Source of the DNA: Flammulina velutipes
Lineage: Eukaryota > Basidiomycota > Agaricomycetes > Agaricales > Physalacriaceae
DNA: 64,000 nucleotides
Reading direction: 5' to 3'
NCBI GenBank assembly: GCA_011800155.1
Contig: CM022368.1
Location: forward strand, 806,001-870,000
A model generated the notes under the pieces. It had not been told where the DNA came from, ran no database searches, and saw only the letters and a list, made by a program, of their open reading frames with translations. This document shows positions 34,577-45,570 of the stretch, piece by piece; position 1 is the stretch's first letter; the number at the start of each line of letters is the position of its first letter. The position numbers and the translations under genes were made by a program.

Positions 34577-35646
34577 TCAAACCTCCTCCACTTCCCGCCG
34601 CCCATCTTCAGACTTCTCATCACTCTCCTCCCTTGCTGCCTCATTCGGCACAAGGATCCACGAGAATGCGATGATAACACGTATTCCCGCACCGATCCCT
34701 AGCGCACCCGGCGATCCAAGGCGAAACGTCAACCCTCGTGCTCCCAGAGCTCCCAACAACACAGAAGCAATTCCGATCATCCTCTGGTCCCGCGCAGTAT
34801 TGAATTTGTTCAGCGAGAAGAGGCCGTCGATGCCTACTAGCTCACACCAGGTAGTAGTAAGCGGGACTATAAGAACGAAACATTAAGCACAAATGAACAC
34901 CGCATCGACAAGAAACAAAACATACGCGTAGCACCTGAATTCGTCTTGAGACGCATACTCATCAATCCCTGCATGCCCATGCTCATCGACATGAAGGAGA
35001 GGACGAGAAACGAGAGCGCATCATCCCACGCAGGTCCGGCTTCGTATCTATAGAGATGCATGATAAGCACTGGTTTAGGGATGGCACCGTTGGAGCGCAA
35101 AAGCAATTCACCTGTCGTCAGATATTCCCGGATACCCTTGCCCGCTTCTCCAACTAGCTATCGCAGCGGCCATAGTCAACAACGCTTGGCAAATCGTCGC
35201 TAACCATAACCATCCTCGGGTTGTCGGGCCCATCCGCTCGCCTAGGCGGACGAGCAGGGAACCGATTAGGAACGATGAGAGGGACGTCAACGCTTGCTTG
35301 TCGGCCAAGAGGAATTGTGTAGTCTCTCCTTCCCATAATCGTGCTATCGCTATTGCTAGTTGGGCGGTATTGCCTGACTGGAAGCCACACCACACGAATA
35401 CCGCTGAGAAAGATATGGCATTCCTATAGGGCGTGAGCGAGATACGCCACGGCGGGTAAGAAGAAAGGCGTACATGAATCCCGACATGAGAAAGTAGGCG
35501 TTCATTTGAAACGTTGATAATGTTGTGTCCACTGGCGCACACCACATATCAGCGACGGACGAAAGAACCCGCCGCCTACAGCTATTCTCATTCGTCAAAG
35601 TCGGGTTGGGAGAAGTCGACCGCGAAAGAGTGATAGAAGGATACAT
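34577..35646 (-). CDS. DUF1275 (YoaK-like) membrane protein
   Basis: Four exons start at 35646 and join through GT-AG introns of about 50 bases. The diagnostic core is NAISFSAVFVWCGFQSGNTAQLAIAIARLW, spanning an intron, with the family SGN motif. At least five hydrophobic helices are visible: NAYFLMSGFM, SLSSFLIGSLLV, LWLATICQALLTMAAAIA, LSFLVLSFMSMSMGMQGLMS, and the C-terminal GIASVLLGALGARGL. The tail after SWILVPNE is acidic and ends EEV. Family members are integral membrane proteins of unknown transport function. The last splice joint restores GATLPLTTTWCELVG. Confidence 0.85.
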
Positions 35647-36729
35647 CGATATCGTACAACAAGGGCGTGGTCGTGGTCGTGGTTGGAGTCTGAAAGGGAG
35701 TCAAAAGTCAGACATACAATGTTCCCCGCAATTAAATATTTTTAAACCTGCACCAAACCTGCACTGCCAACTGGTGAATAATTAGACTTTTTGCCAATGC
35801 TTGGTATTTGTGGCGAAACGGAACCAAAAAAGAGACGTGATTGGCGGCAGACCATAGCGCCAAGCCTAGTGGGCGATTGCGAGCATGACGTTATGGCTTC
35901 CTCCGCCGCCACCTTTTGCGAATGGTATGGATGAGCTAAGCCTTGGCAAAGGAGTTGGGTTTGACAGCATGCACGGTCGGATAGCACTATCTAAGGCGTT
36001 ATATAAATAAATAAAAATTATCGTCAAAGAGAACTAACCATTGGGCTGAGGTCTGCTGAGGCGTACTAAGGATTGTCAGGGTGGCGAACACGCGAAGGTA
36101 CCAAGTATAATACTTGAATGAAATAGGACTTCTTGGACAGCTTTCAGTCGTGCTGCGGACTCCATGACCGGGCGTCTACAATTGCGTCGAGATCGATGTT
36201 GATAAAATTTTTATACCTCAGTCGTAACTTATCGTGCTCGGCTAAGCTACAACAGATGTCAAATGGCTTGCATGTGAAAGCGAGCATACAGTACCTCTGT
36301 GGGAACTTGAGCTACAAAAGGAACGCGTAGTATCCACGTTGACACGCTGTCGCGATCTGCGAAAAAAATTAAATTGAAATTCATTTGGGCTTTCGAGCCG
36401 ACGTCAACTTTCTCGACACGGAGGGCAAGGGCGAATCATGCTGAGTTATTTGCACGTCTATTCCCAGTCCCAGCGAAAAGGATAGACATCTATCCAAGCT
36501 TGCCAGAGTGTATCGAAAGCCGTCCCGATCAGCTTCTATCTTGGCAATGTAAACGCACGTTGGAAAGAATGGGTCTACCTGTATAACAACCTCGCCTTGG
36601 CGGTAGTTCATTCGGGAGCAAAGCGAAAGAGCAGGATGATTGGTGGTGATTGGGGAGGAATCGATGAATAAATTATGGTGAGACAAGAGCACGAAATCCC
36701 AAAGCGATGGACAATGTCGACGAGGAGTT
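35647..36729. other. Intergenic region without a supported gene
   Basis: About 1.1 kb, AT-rich in places, with only short frames of no family. It includes GTGGTCGTGGTCGTGG near 35665 and nothing else notable. Confidence 0.4.
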
Positions 36730-38145
36730 TTAATCCAATAGCATTTGTTCCATCATAGTCTCGTCGTAGTTCTTTTGAAGGGCAGCGACAATGGCGCCAA
36801 GCCCATCGCCCTCCAACACAGAGGAGAGGTTCATAATTGAAAGACCAATTCGGTGATCCGTTACCCTTTCCTATGGCGACACGATAATTAACAAAGGACG
36901 CGAAACGGAGAGATATGGAAAGTACCTGTGCATAGTTATATGTTCTGATCTTATCACTGCGGTCAACACTAGAGACGAGGTTGTTCTTTATGGCGCGCTT
37001 TTCGGCCATCTCGCGAACTATTTTTTGATCCATTAGACGGGACTCTAGGACTTGAAACGCCCGCCGTCTATTCTATAAACAAAATGAGCGTTATTGAAAT
37101 GGACAGCAGCATTTGAATGTGCAAACCTGGTGCTGGCTTCGTTCATCTTGCATAGATACCGTAATGCCGGAAGGGATGTGGGTCAATCGCACAGCGGACT
37201 CGGTTTTGTTGACGTGCTGGCCTCCAGCGCCGCGGGCCCGCATCACTTCGATTCTGATATCGTCCATCTTATATAGCTGTTGGGTGCGTACATCTTTTTC
37301 GCTGACCAATGGAAGTACCTGAGGTGCGGCATAAGTAAATGGCCATCGAGAGGATAATAAGGGACTTGCAACAACGGCGACTGTACTGGTATGTACGCGA
37401 CCACCTGCATCGGTGGAGGGAACTCTTTGGACGCGATGGACGCCGCTTTCCCATCTCATGAGGTCGTATGCACCGATACCAGTGACCTCCATGAGCGCTT
37501 CGCGCGCGCCGCCTTCTTCGAGGTCGCTTGTCGAGATCATAGAGACCTTGAAATCCGACTCGGCGGCAAAGCGCTGGTACATCCTAAGCATATCTGCAAG
37601 GAAAAGACACGCCTCGGTGCCACCTACACCAGCCTTGAGCTCGACCAGTGCTCCGAGGTGTGCCGTCGGAGAAGGCGGAATGAGAAGGGCTGGAAGAGTC
37701 TTCTTTACGAGGTTGTCGATTTCCTCGTTCAAAGATTCGAACTCTTCGGAGGCCATGTCGTGCATGACTGGATCTGGGTCCTGTAGCAATGCCTTGGTGT
37801 CATTGAGGTTCTAGTGCTGTTAGCAAACGTCCTAGGTGAACGGCTTCGCGCACTCACTGACTTGACAACATTTAAGGTACTCGTCCCAAGCATTCTGCAA
37901 AGGTTCCGACTCTTTGAGCTGCCTCAGCTTTGCAATGTCGTCGGGAGTCGACATTTCCGGTGAAATCTAATTTTTTCCGTCGCGTGAACAAATGGCGAAG
38001 CGCCTAGTGTAACACGCACCTGTTTCTGTATCTGCTTTCGTTCGTCCATGCGTTTCTGCACGACCTGCAGCAGTCGTGCGCCATTGTCGCGCCTGGCGTT
38101 GAGTCGAAGGCAGCTCGTTGTGAACCTGCGACAGTGATGGAACAT
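36730..38145 (-). CDS. MRF1: Mitochondrial peptide chain release factor 1
   Basis: The start at 38145 gives a basic, Arg-rich mitochondrial presequence ([19 protein letters not shown]). Several exons follow. Class-I release factor landmarks: [20 protein letters not shown], the [23 protein letters not shown] block, and the catalytic [20 protein letters not shown] with the GGQ loop that triggers peptidyl-tRNA hydrolysis. It continues with QDERSQHQ and an [12 protein letters not shown] segment, then [13 protein letters not shown], ending near MLLD. It should terminate mitochondrial translation at UAA/UAG. The gene is divergent from the CSC1-like gene with only about 140 bases between start codons. 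Confidence 0.92.
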
Positions 38146-38282
38146 GCAAAGGTGTGAAATATTTGTCAGCAGCGTCATTGTTGGCCTGTCTTCTGCCTCC
38201 ATCCGTGCACGGCTGAATGCTAGGAAGTGCTTGAAGACGCGCTCTAATTGTTCCGAGCCACACTCGAACTCGCGACTGCCCA
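38146..38282. promoter_or_regulatory. Short divergent promoter, release factor / CSC1-like gene
   Basis: Only 137 bases separate the two start codons, so 5' leaders and control elements must be shared or overlapping. No TATA box was seen. Confidence 0.45.
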
Positions 38283-41200
38283 ATGCACGATGGCTTTTGG
38301 ACGACGATGCACAACGGCACCGACCCCGGCCCGCCGCCTGGTAGCCCACCGACGAGTGCGTGGCGCACAGTACCGCTAGACCACGCTGACCATAGACACA
38401 GTGAAATACGAGGGCCCGTGGTTTACGACACAGTTGCTTCTCTCCAGCTTTATCGGAATCATGTCGTTCATCATCTTCTCCTTTTGTCGCACGCGATGGC
38501 CGCTGCACTTTGCGCCCAGGACAAAGCTGAAGGGTGCGTAGCCCATAGACAGTCCAAGCTTATGCTCATGTTATTTCAGGCTTCTCCCCCCATGAAGCAC
38601 ATGCACATCCAAATTTCTTTGGCTGGATTCTGCCCACAATTCGCACCTCAGAGTTTACCGTGCTGCAGATAGTCGGCCTCGACGCGGCAGTGGTGCGTAG
38701 TACATCCATCCGCTCACCGGCCCTTCTCACGTCGTACCAGCTGCTCAATTTCTTCAAAATGTCGTTCTACCTCTTCTCCTTATGTTCATTCTTCGCCATC
38801 TCAATTCTAATGCCCCTCAACTGGAAAGTAAGTCCGCACTACAAATCACGTATACTCCATACTGATATCGTGCAGCACAACAAAGACTTGGGAGACACCG
38901 ACGACTACCCTGACGACGACGACGACACCGAGAATCGGGACGATTGGCCCCGCTTGCTAGCAACTAATTTCGCCAGGGCGTTCAACACGACCACTCCCCC
39001 TCCGCAGAAACCACCTTATGATTGGCTCGACCTCATCACCGACGCCAACACCTATCTCTCCGTTCATCTCGCCTTCACCTACCTTTTCACTTTTCTCGCG
39101 CTCTATCTCATCTACAAGAACTACCGCCGCTTTATTCGTACGCGCCAGCTCTTCTCCCTTGAACTCGTTCACTCCATTCCAGCGCGTACAATAATGGTTA
39201 CAAATCTACCCCATCACCTTCAAAGTGAACGCGCTCTGGCGGAGTACTTTGAACACATGTCGCTCGCAGTCGAGAGCGTTACGGTGTGCCGTGAGGTCGG
39301 AACACTCAAGAAGCTCCTTGATAAACGAACAGAGGCTCTCCTGGCGTTAGAAAACGCGTGGGCCAGCTATGTCGGCAATCCAAGTACTGTCGAAGCTTAT
39401 GCTCCCGACATGCCGTTGGTCGAGGTGGATGTGGAAAATGGCACCCCGACTCGACTCGTTGTTCCCCACCGCAAGCGTCCTACGATCAGGCCAGGATGGT
39501 TCAAAGGCAGAGTTGATGCTTTGGAGTATCTCGAAACGCGCTTCAAGGAACTAGATGAAGCTGTCAAAAGGAAGAGAAAGCTCGCCAGGTTCAAGGCAAC
39601 TCAGGCTGCCTTTGTCACATTCGAGAAGATGTCGGCCGCGCAGGTGGCCTTACAGGCAGTTCATTCCAAGGATCCTTTCCTTCTGACGACATACGCCGCA
39701 CCAGAGCCTCGCGATATCGTATGGGCAAACATGACCCCGTCTACAGCGCATATACGGACGCGCGACACACTCGTCCTGGCCGCGATGGCTTTGTTATTCT
39801 TCTTCTGGTTGTTCCCCATAACTGCTCTTGCTAGTCTTCTGAGTTATGATGAAATCAAGAGGGTGCTTCCGTGGTTAGGACGTCTCATCGACAGCAACAG
39901 CAAAGTACAGGCCATAGTTCAGAATTCCCTGCCTTCAGTTGCGATGATCACGCTGAACGCGCTGCTTCCGTTCTTGCTGGAGGCGCTGACATACCTACAA
40001 GGCTATCGTGCAAGGAGTTGGATTGAATACTCTTTACTGAAAAAGTAAGCTTTCACCGTGCTCGCACGTTCGTTTCTGATTTGTTAAAGATACTTCCTCT
40101 TCCTTCTGGTCAACGTCGTTTTCATTTTCCTACTGGCGACTACCTATTGGCAGTTAGTCCGTGACCTCGCCAACTACCCTGCTAAGATTCCCGAAAAACT
40201 GGCCAAGGCATTACAATCAGGCAAAGCCAGGCAAGCCGGCTTCCAAAGATTTCATGCTCTTTGCTAACCCTCTCCAGGAATTTCTTCTTATCCTATGTCA
40301 TCCTTCAAGGTATATACAAAATCCTTTCTTTCTCGTTCTGTTTGTTGACTTGAGGAAAGGACTGGGCATCATGCCGTTACAGCTACTGAATTTGGGCATT
40401 ATCATCCCGCGATTCGTTATGCGCCTTCTCGTTACACGGACGCCCCGAGGTAGCATTTACGACACCGTGAAGTGACGTACACTGACTTTTGTTATCTAGA
40501 CTTTGCCGAACTCAATGCACCGCCGATGATCAACTACGGCGTTGTCTATCCCCAAGCTATCCTTATCTTCACCATCACTATTCTTTATAGTGTTGTTCAA
40601 CCACTCATTCTCATATTCGGTGCGGTGTATTTCGGGGTTGCTTATGTGGTTTACAAGTATAAGCTGTTGTTTGGTGAGTTCTCACACTTCCGGAAAATAC
40701 CTCTCTAACTTGTTACAAGTGTTCTATAAACCCTACGAATCTCAAGGCCAGGCGTGGCCTTTGACGTTTGTTAGACTGATCTGGGGTGTTTTCATTTTCC
40801 TGGTCTTCATGACCGGATTTTTCTTGTTATCCAAGTCATTCGTGTTGTCATCCCTCTTGGCACCGTTACTATTGGGCACAGTTGTCTGGTCATGGTGGGT
40901 TATCAAGACGCTGAAGCCCTTGAGCAAGTATGTCAGCTTGAGCTCGATACACGAGGTAGAGCGAGGAGAAGAGACTGCGGATGTTACCAAACTCAGAGCA
41001 GGACATCCAGTTACCTGGTCACAAAGGTGAGCTTCCTCTGGCTTTTCCTTTTGCCAGAGAATAGTTTATTAACATCTTTCTTCTAGTAATTTGAACCGGA
41101 GACGTTACGCTCAGAATGACGATACGCTCTATGTTGCTCCAGAAGACGAGCGAACAGATTATGTATGTGATTCGATAGGTGATTCGAGATCTTACTTACG

Positions 41201-41848
41201 AAACCTCGTAGTCTCAGCCGCCAATGGCCAATTGGTATAGCGGCGTCCTCAAGTGAGTCTCGGTTTCGTAATTCCTTCCGCTAATCTCATTTCCGGTGTA
41301 GTACTGGAAAGCGTCGATATGGTCATCCGGCGCTGAATGGTGTGCTTCCCGAGCCTTGGTTGCCTCTCAAGAAAGGTCAGACCCTCGTGAATCACGATCG
41401 TGCAAGCCCTAGGACATCTGGCGACGGAGACCAAGCGGTCGTATTAACTTTGCGCAAGAAGCCAAGTGTCGTGCGCCGACGCCCAGCCACGGAGTATACG
41501 GACGATGTTGCTCCGGCGAACCCACCGAGCGGCTCTCATGCCTTAGATGTGCGCCCGCCTACGTTACGATCACAGACGACGCCACACCCTTTGCATCATC
41601 GACTTAGTTACGACCATGCCTCAGGGGTTATTATGTTACCGGACGGGGACGGGTGGATGGGCGACGAGGCGGACGTTGATAGCGAAGAGGAGGATTATGG
41701 GACACCGACGCCTGAGGACGAAACTCACCCTGAGGCCCGGTCGCCCGTATCAGCAAGCCCGCGACAGTCGAGATATGGCACCTATTTCCATCATCCGGAA
41801 AGGAGGAGGCAGCCGATTCCTGGCGCGTTCCCGGCCAGTGCGCGATGA
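38283..41848 (+). CDS. CSC1/TMEM63-like osmosensitive calcium channel (DUF221)
   Basis: Many exons. Two in-frame ATGs, 38283 and 38307, are possible. An early intron is needed to reach EGPWFTTQLLLSSFIGIMSF, the first membrane helix. Order: an N-terminal three-helix part with RTRWPLHFAPRTKLKG and FGWI; a helix pair ending RRFIRTRQL; a cytosolic RNA-recognition-like domain (SIPARTIMVTNLPHHLQ and AFVTFEKMSAAQVALQAV); then the pore region with several helices, including YSLLKKYFLFLLVNVVFIFLL and LNLGIIIPRF. The C-terminal tail is long, hydrophilic and acidic. The family (yeast Csc1, Phm7, Rsn1) forms stretch- or osmo-gated cation channels in the plasma membrane. The gene appears intact. Confidence 0.9.
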
Positions 41849-42370
41849 ACGTGGGAGGCGGATGCAGTTTTTTTTCGAGGGGACGTTAATAATATTGAGT
41901 GCTGTGATACCCCCTCTTCGTATATTTTTGTTTAATGACGATAAAAGGATTGGCGCCATGATACGAAGACTTTCACCTGCTTCATTTTAACCTCATTGGC
42001 TTGTCAAAGATTCGCGATTGGTGGCTGCGCAGAGGCCAGATCATGAAATTTGGGGTGCTCGGGAGAAATCGGAAGGCGTGTTCTGGCGCGGTGGGAGCGT
42101 TTTTCAACGCTACTGCTTTGTGCCCACTCGGCATGGCGGTAGTTCGATGATGAGGCTCTAGCCGATCATAGTGCCTTTCTTTTGGCCTGGGTCTGAGTTT
42201 CAGACCATGATCGCCCGGTATGTATGCAACAAACGAAATGCTCCAGTTCAAACGCTATGCGCTCTGGAAAATGCATGCATGTTACCGTTTTAGCCCAGGC
42301 GTTCCCGGCCGTTCAGGCCGAGATGGTATAAAAGCGGGAGCTCTATTTTGGGTGGCGATAACATTCAACG
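41849..42370. other. Intergenic region with F-box gene promoter
   Basis: About 520 bases; the only clear element is the TATA box at 42327-42334. Confidence 0.4.
42327..42334 (+). promoter_or_regulatory. TATA box of the F-box gene
   Basis: TATAAAAG lies 37-44 bases before the ATG at 42371. Confidence 0.6.
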
Positions 42371-43878
42371 ATGCTGTCCAATCTCCCTACTGAACTATTA
42401 CAGGAGGTCTTTTCGAACGTATGTTGCCACTGTCTGGCTCTTTCCACTCGCGGTCTGACAGTCCTTGTTCTTCTTAGCTCGACATTTACGAACTCAAGAA
42501 TGTACGCTTCACTTGTCGGAGAAACGCAGATGCTGCTCTTCGTTTCCTCCTCGCGCACCTACGCGTCCGGTTCGAGATCTACGGCAATAGCACATGGCTT
42601 AACCAACGTCTGGAATACCTCGGTATGCTGAGCAATTGCTCCGTGTCGAGTTGTATCAGGACTTTGGAGCTACACACCCCATTCAAAGCTCCATGGGACA
42701 GCTATTATTGCCCTTCGCGCGCTCGGTGTCCCCAAACCATCAAAACACTCTTGGATACCGGTATACCACAAATGACGCGTCTAACGCACTTAGAGTAAGT
42801 TTTCGCACAAAAGACACACATCCGTTATTGACGCGAATGTCCTCTTAGTTGGAAGTTGTCCGAAGGCACCACTTCTGGATTCGCAAATAGCCTGCAACTC
42901 TTAGCTGAGAACAGCACCATACAAACTATCACTATCGATAACCACGCCGATTGTCTGCCGACTTTCCCTCCCATCTTTCTGCCGTTCCTTCGTTCGGTAT
43001 CCTTCACGGGAAAGTACGACGCAAGGCTTGCCTCGTCCATCTGCACGCCAAATCCCCATCTCAAGTCCCTCTCGATCTCAGCCTCAACTTACACCGAAGT
43101 CGACTTTAGCTTCCTCCCCGTCGACAGCGAGCTGGAGAACCTAACCACCATGGGCCCAGTTTTAATGACCTCCCTGCCCTCTTCTCGCGTGAAGAAGCTG
43201 CAGAGCCTGTGCATCGAGGCATTGTCGCCTGCTGTTACTCTCTGGGAAGATTTGGCTCCAGTGCGGGTGCGCAAGCTGAAGGTTCCGGGGGTCAGCAGCG
43301 AGCTTCTGGCGTATCTAGCTTCGTTTGGGGGGCTTCACAGTTTGGAGGTCACTGTGAGTGAGCTGCAGGGGGACGCCTTCTGGAGCGAGGTCGTACCCAT
43401 GCACGAGGAGACGCTGGAGTGCTTGGTGGTCTCACTCAGTCCAGAGATGCACACGTCGAAGGGATGGTGTCTCACGGAGCGGGATCTTGAAGCCCTTCGG
43501 GGATGTCGGGAACTTCGGAAGATTGGCGTATGCTGCGAGTGGAATGAGGATGCATCTCAGATCACCGTAAGCTCAATTTCTCGTTCAGAAGGGTTTTTGT
43601 AACTGACTATTATGCAACAGAGCGTCCTCATGGACAGTATTCATTGCTGGCATCACCTTAGCTCACTAACGGTGTCGTTTATGAAACCACCGGTGCTATG
43701 TGTGGATCCGGCGTGCACAGCGCGCAAACTTCAAGAGACCCTTTCACACGTTAGTGTAGGTCGGGGAGAGTGTATGCCCACTCTGAGTTTGGGAGTGGAC
43801 GGTGTTCATTATGTTGTAGATGACGCGAAATCGGACGCTTGGGGACTCAAATGTGTTTCTACTGAACACTACTCGTAG
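42371..43878 (+). CDS. F-box/LRR-like protein
   Basis: Four exons. The first encodes MLSNLPTELLQEVFSN, the N-terminal half of an F-box, completed after an intron by LDIYELKNVRFTCRRNADAALR. A long leucine-rich region follows (SLQLLAENSTIQTITIDNHA, then PNPHLKSLSISASTY and other repeats) to a final exon ending VSTEHYS at 43878. Joints at about 42795/42849 and 43567/43621 are in frame. Function inferred from family: substrate adaptor for SCF ubiquitin ligases. The TATA box supports this start. Confidence 0.75.
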
Positions 43879-44190
43879 ATATAGAGAGTAGTGTATATTT
43901 ATTTCTTAGACGATCCTTACTTATCACCGGTCCGCGTTCCGCGACTTTATAATTTTCTGCTTTACCCATCATAGATCCTTTATACCAAGCATGCTTTCCC
44001 CCCTCGTATCTCTCGTCTGGTATCTACCTGATTGCCTATCTCTGGTGTACAAATATTCTGGGCCCAGCCTCTGTCGACTCCTTATCAGACATCACTCTGG
44101 CGCAATTCTGAGAGACTTCTTCCAAGTGGTTCTACTTACATGTCTAACAAGATGCCTAGTGCAAGTCCATCTACGTGAAGCGTGCTTTTC
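43879..44190. other. Convergent intergenic region
   Basis: About 310 bases between two convergent stops; nothing recognised. Confidence 0.4.
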
Positions 44191-44956
44191 TCATATCAAA
44201 CCCGGGAAGAACCACCAGGGAACTTCCGCCGCCCAATTGTCCCATTCCTCGCTAAAAAGAATCCGCATCTGCTTGTCCTCCGCCCGAGCTCTGCTAACAC
44301 CGACGCTTGCTGTCCACCACCACCAAAGAACCCATATCACGTGCATAACGTACATCCCGTACCCCCTCCCAAATGCGCACTCAGCAGCCCAGCTGCCCGT
44401 CGTAAAATGGGAAAGCGCCATGCCGCAGACGAGCATCATGGACCCGGTGTACGACGGATGACGTACCCAGCCGTAGAAGCGCGTCGTTACAAGCTTATGG
44501 TCCGGATGCACCGTCAAATCGAAGGTGAAGAGTTCCCCGAGAGAACGGAAGCATTCCACGCGCACGATGGCGCCCAGCACCATTGCCGCGGCTCCGATGA
44601 GAAAGATGGGAGATGGGGATGCTGACAGCGAAGGCGGGAACGAGGACGGAGGTCCGGCTGGACAGACAAGCATCGGCGCGTATGGGGACGGCGTTATGAC
44701 TGTTGTCAGATAGAGAACGGCCTCGGAGGCTGCAAAGAACCACAGGACGACCTTGTGAGCCTTTTGGGGGGATAGAAATGAGTCGCGGCTGACATGGAGA
44801 GATACCACATACCCAAAATATCAAAGGCGCGATCTGGAGAATGTGGGGAGCGTCCGTGTGGTAGCGATTCTTTTGGAGCGTGGGGTTTGGCGGGGTCAGC
44901 GCGACTTGGTAGGCCAACGCCTCAACGGTGGTGATCACTGCTCGTGCTAGAGACAT
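44191..44956 (-). CDS. Isoprenylcysteine carboxyl methyltransferase family protein
   Basis: Two exons starting at 44956 (MSLARAVITTVEAL) and joined after IFW by a 51-base intron, giving about 235 residues. Several membrane helices are visible (KVVLWFFAASEAVLYL, IFLIGAAAMVLGAI). The ICMT/PEMT signature is clear: VTTRFYGWVRHPSYTGSMMLVCG, then the later RARAEDKQMRILF, which includes the conserved Glu. Family knowledge: ER membrane enzymes that use S-adenosylmethionine to methylate the C-terminal prenylcysteine of CaaX proteins such as Ras and fungal pheromones. The length is near the Ste14 norm. Assignment to true Ste14 rather than a paralogue is uncertain, since mushrooms carry several. Confidence 0.85.
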
Positions 44957-45251
44957 CTTGCGCTTGGGTAAAGGGGAATTATGGATGGAGGCATTTTCTA
45001 CGCTCTCGTTTTATACACTTTACTCAAGAAGCTCGTTGCCCATTTCCCAAATTTGAGCTCCGCGGCTGACCAACGCCTAAACCGTAATATTCTTGTTGTG
45101 AGTTGCCTGAGAGCTTATACCATTCTCATCGAGTTCATCTTGCAACTCTCGGGGAGGACGACTGCCTAATGGATCAAGGCGGGAGATGCCGCAGTGTATG
45201 AGCGCCACGTGCACGAGTTCTCGATTTGTTGATGATCTGGCATACGTTCTT

Positions 45252-45258
45252 TGACTCA
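45252..45258 (+). promoter_or_regulatory. Gcn4-type TGACTCA site upstream of DAHP synthase
   Basis: Exact TGACTCA about 315 bases before the start codon at 45571. Confidence 0.45.
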
Positions 45259-45467
45259 GGCTAGAACGCCATCTCAAGGTATGCTAGATTCGTGCGCGAT
45301 CCCAGCTTATGGTGTCGTGTATACTTGTACCTGTCAAGCAAAGTATTCACAGTAATATCCTCACAGAACAACACTACCAAGGTAATAATCTTAAAGGATT
45401 CCATCCTCGGTTCGTGTTTCCGCGACAGTAGAGAGGTGCGATTTCTACGCGATTTCCAGAGTGGATG

Positions 45468-45474
45468 TGACTCA
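45468..45474 (+). promoter_or_regulatory. Gcn4-type TGACTCA site proximal to DAHP synthase
   Basis: Exact TGACTCA about 97 bases before the start codon, a typical position for general amino acid control. Confidence 0.55.
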
Positions 45475-45570
45475 GCAGATGACCAACTGTGTACTTAACA
45501 GCTGCCCCGAGGATGTAAGCTTCGCTTCGCTGGCTCCCAGCCTACTCATTACTGCAGATCTCTCACTACA

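Larger units (their letters stand above)
44957..45570. other. Promoter region of the DAHP synthase gene
   Basis: About 610 bases between divergent starts, holding two TGACTCA motifs (45252 and 45468). No gene is supported. Confidence 0.45.

Noticed and set aside
41221..41260. tRNA-like stretch GGCCAATTGGTATAGC
   Set aside because: It is coding sequence of the CSC1-like gene (PPMANWYSG), and no acceptor stem or B box fits.
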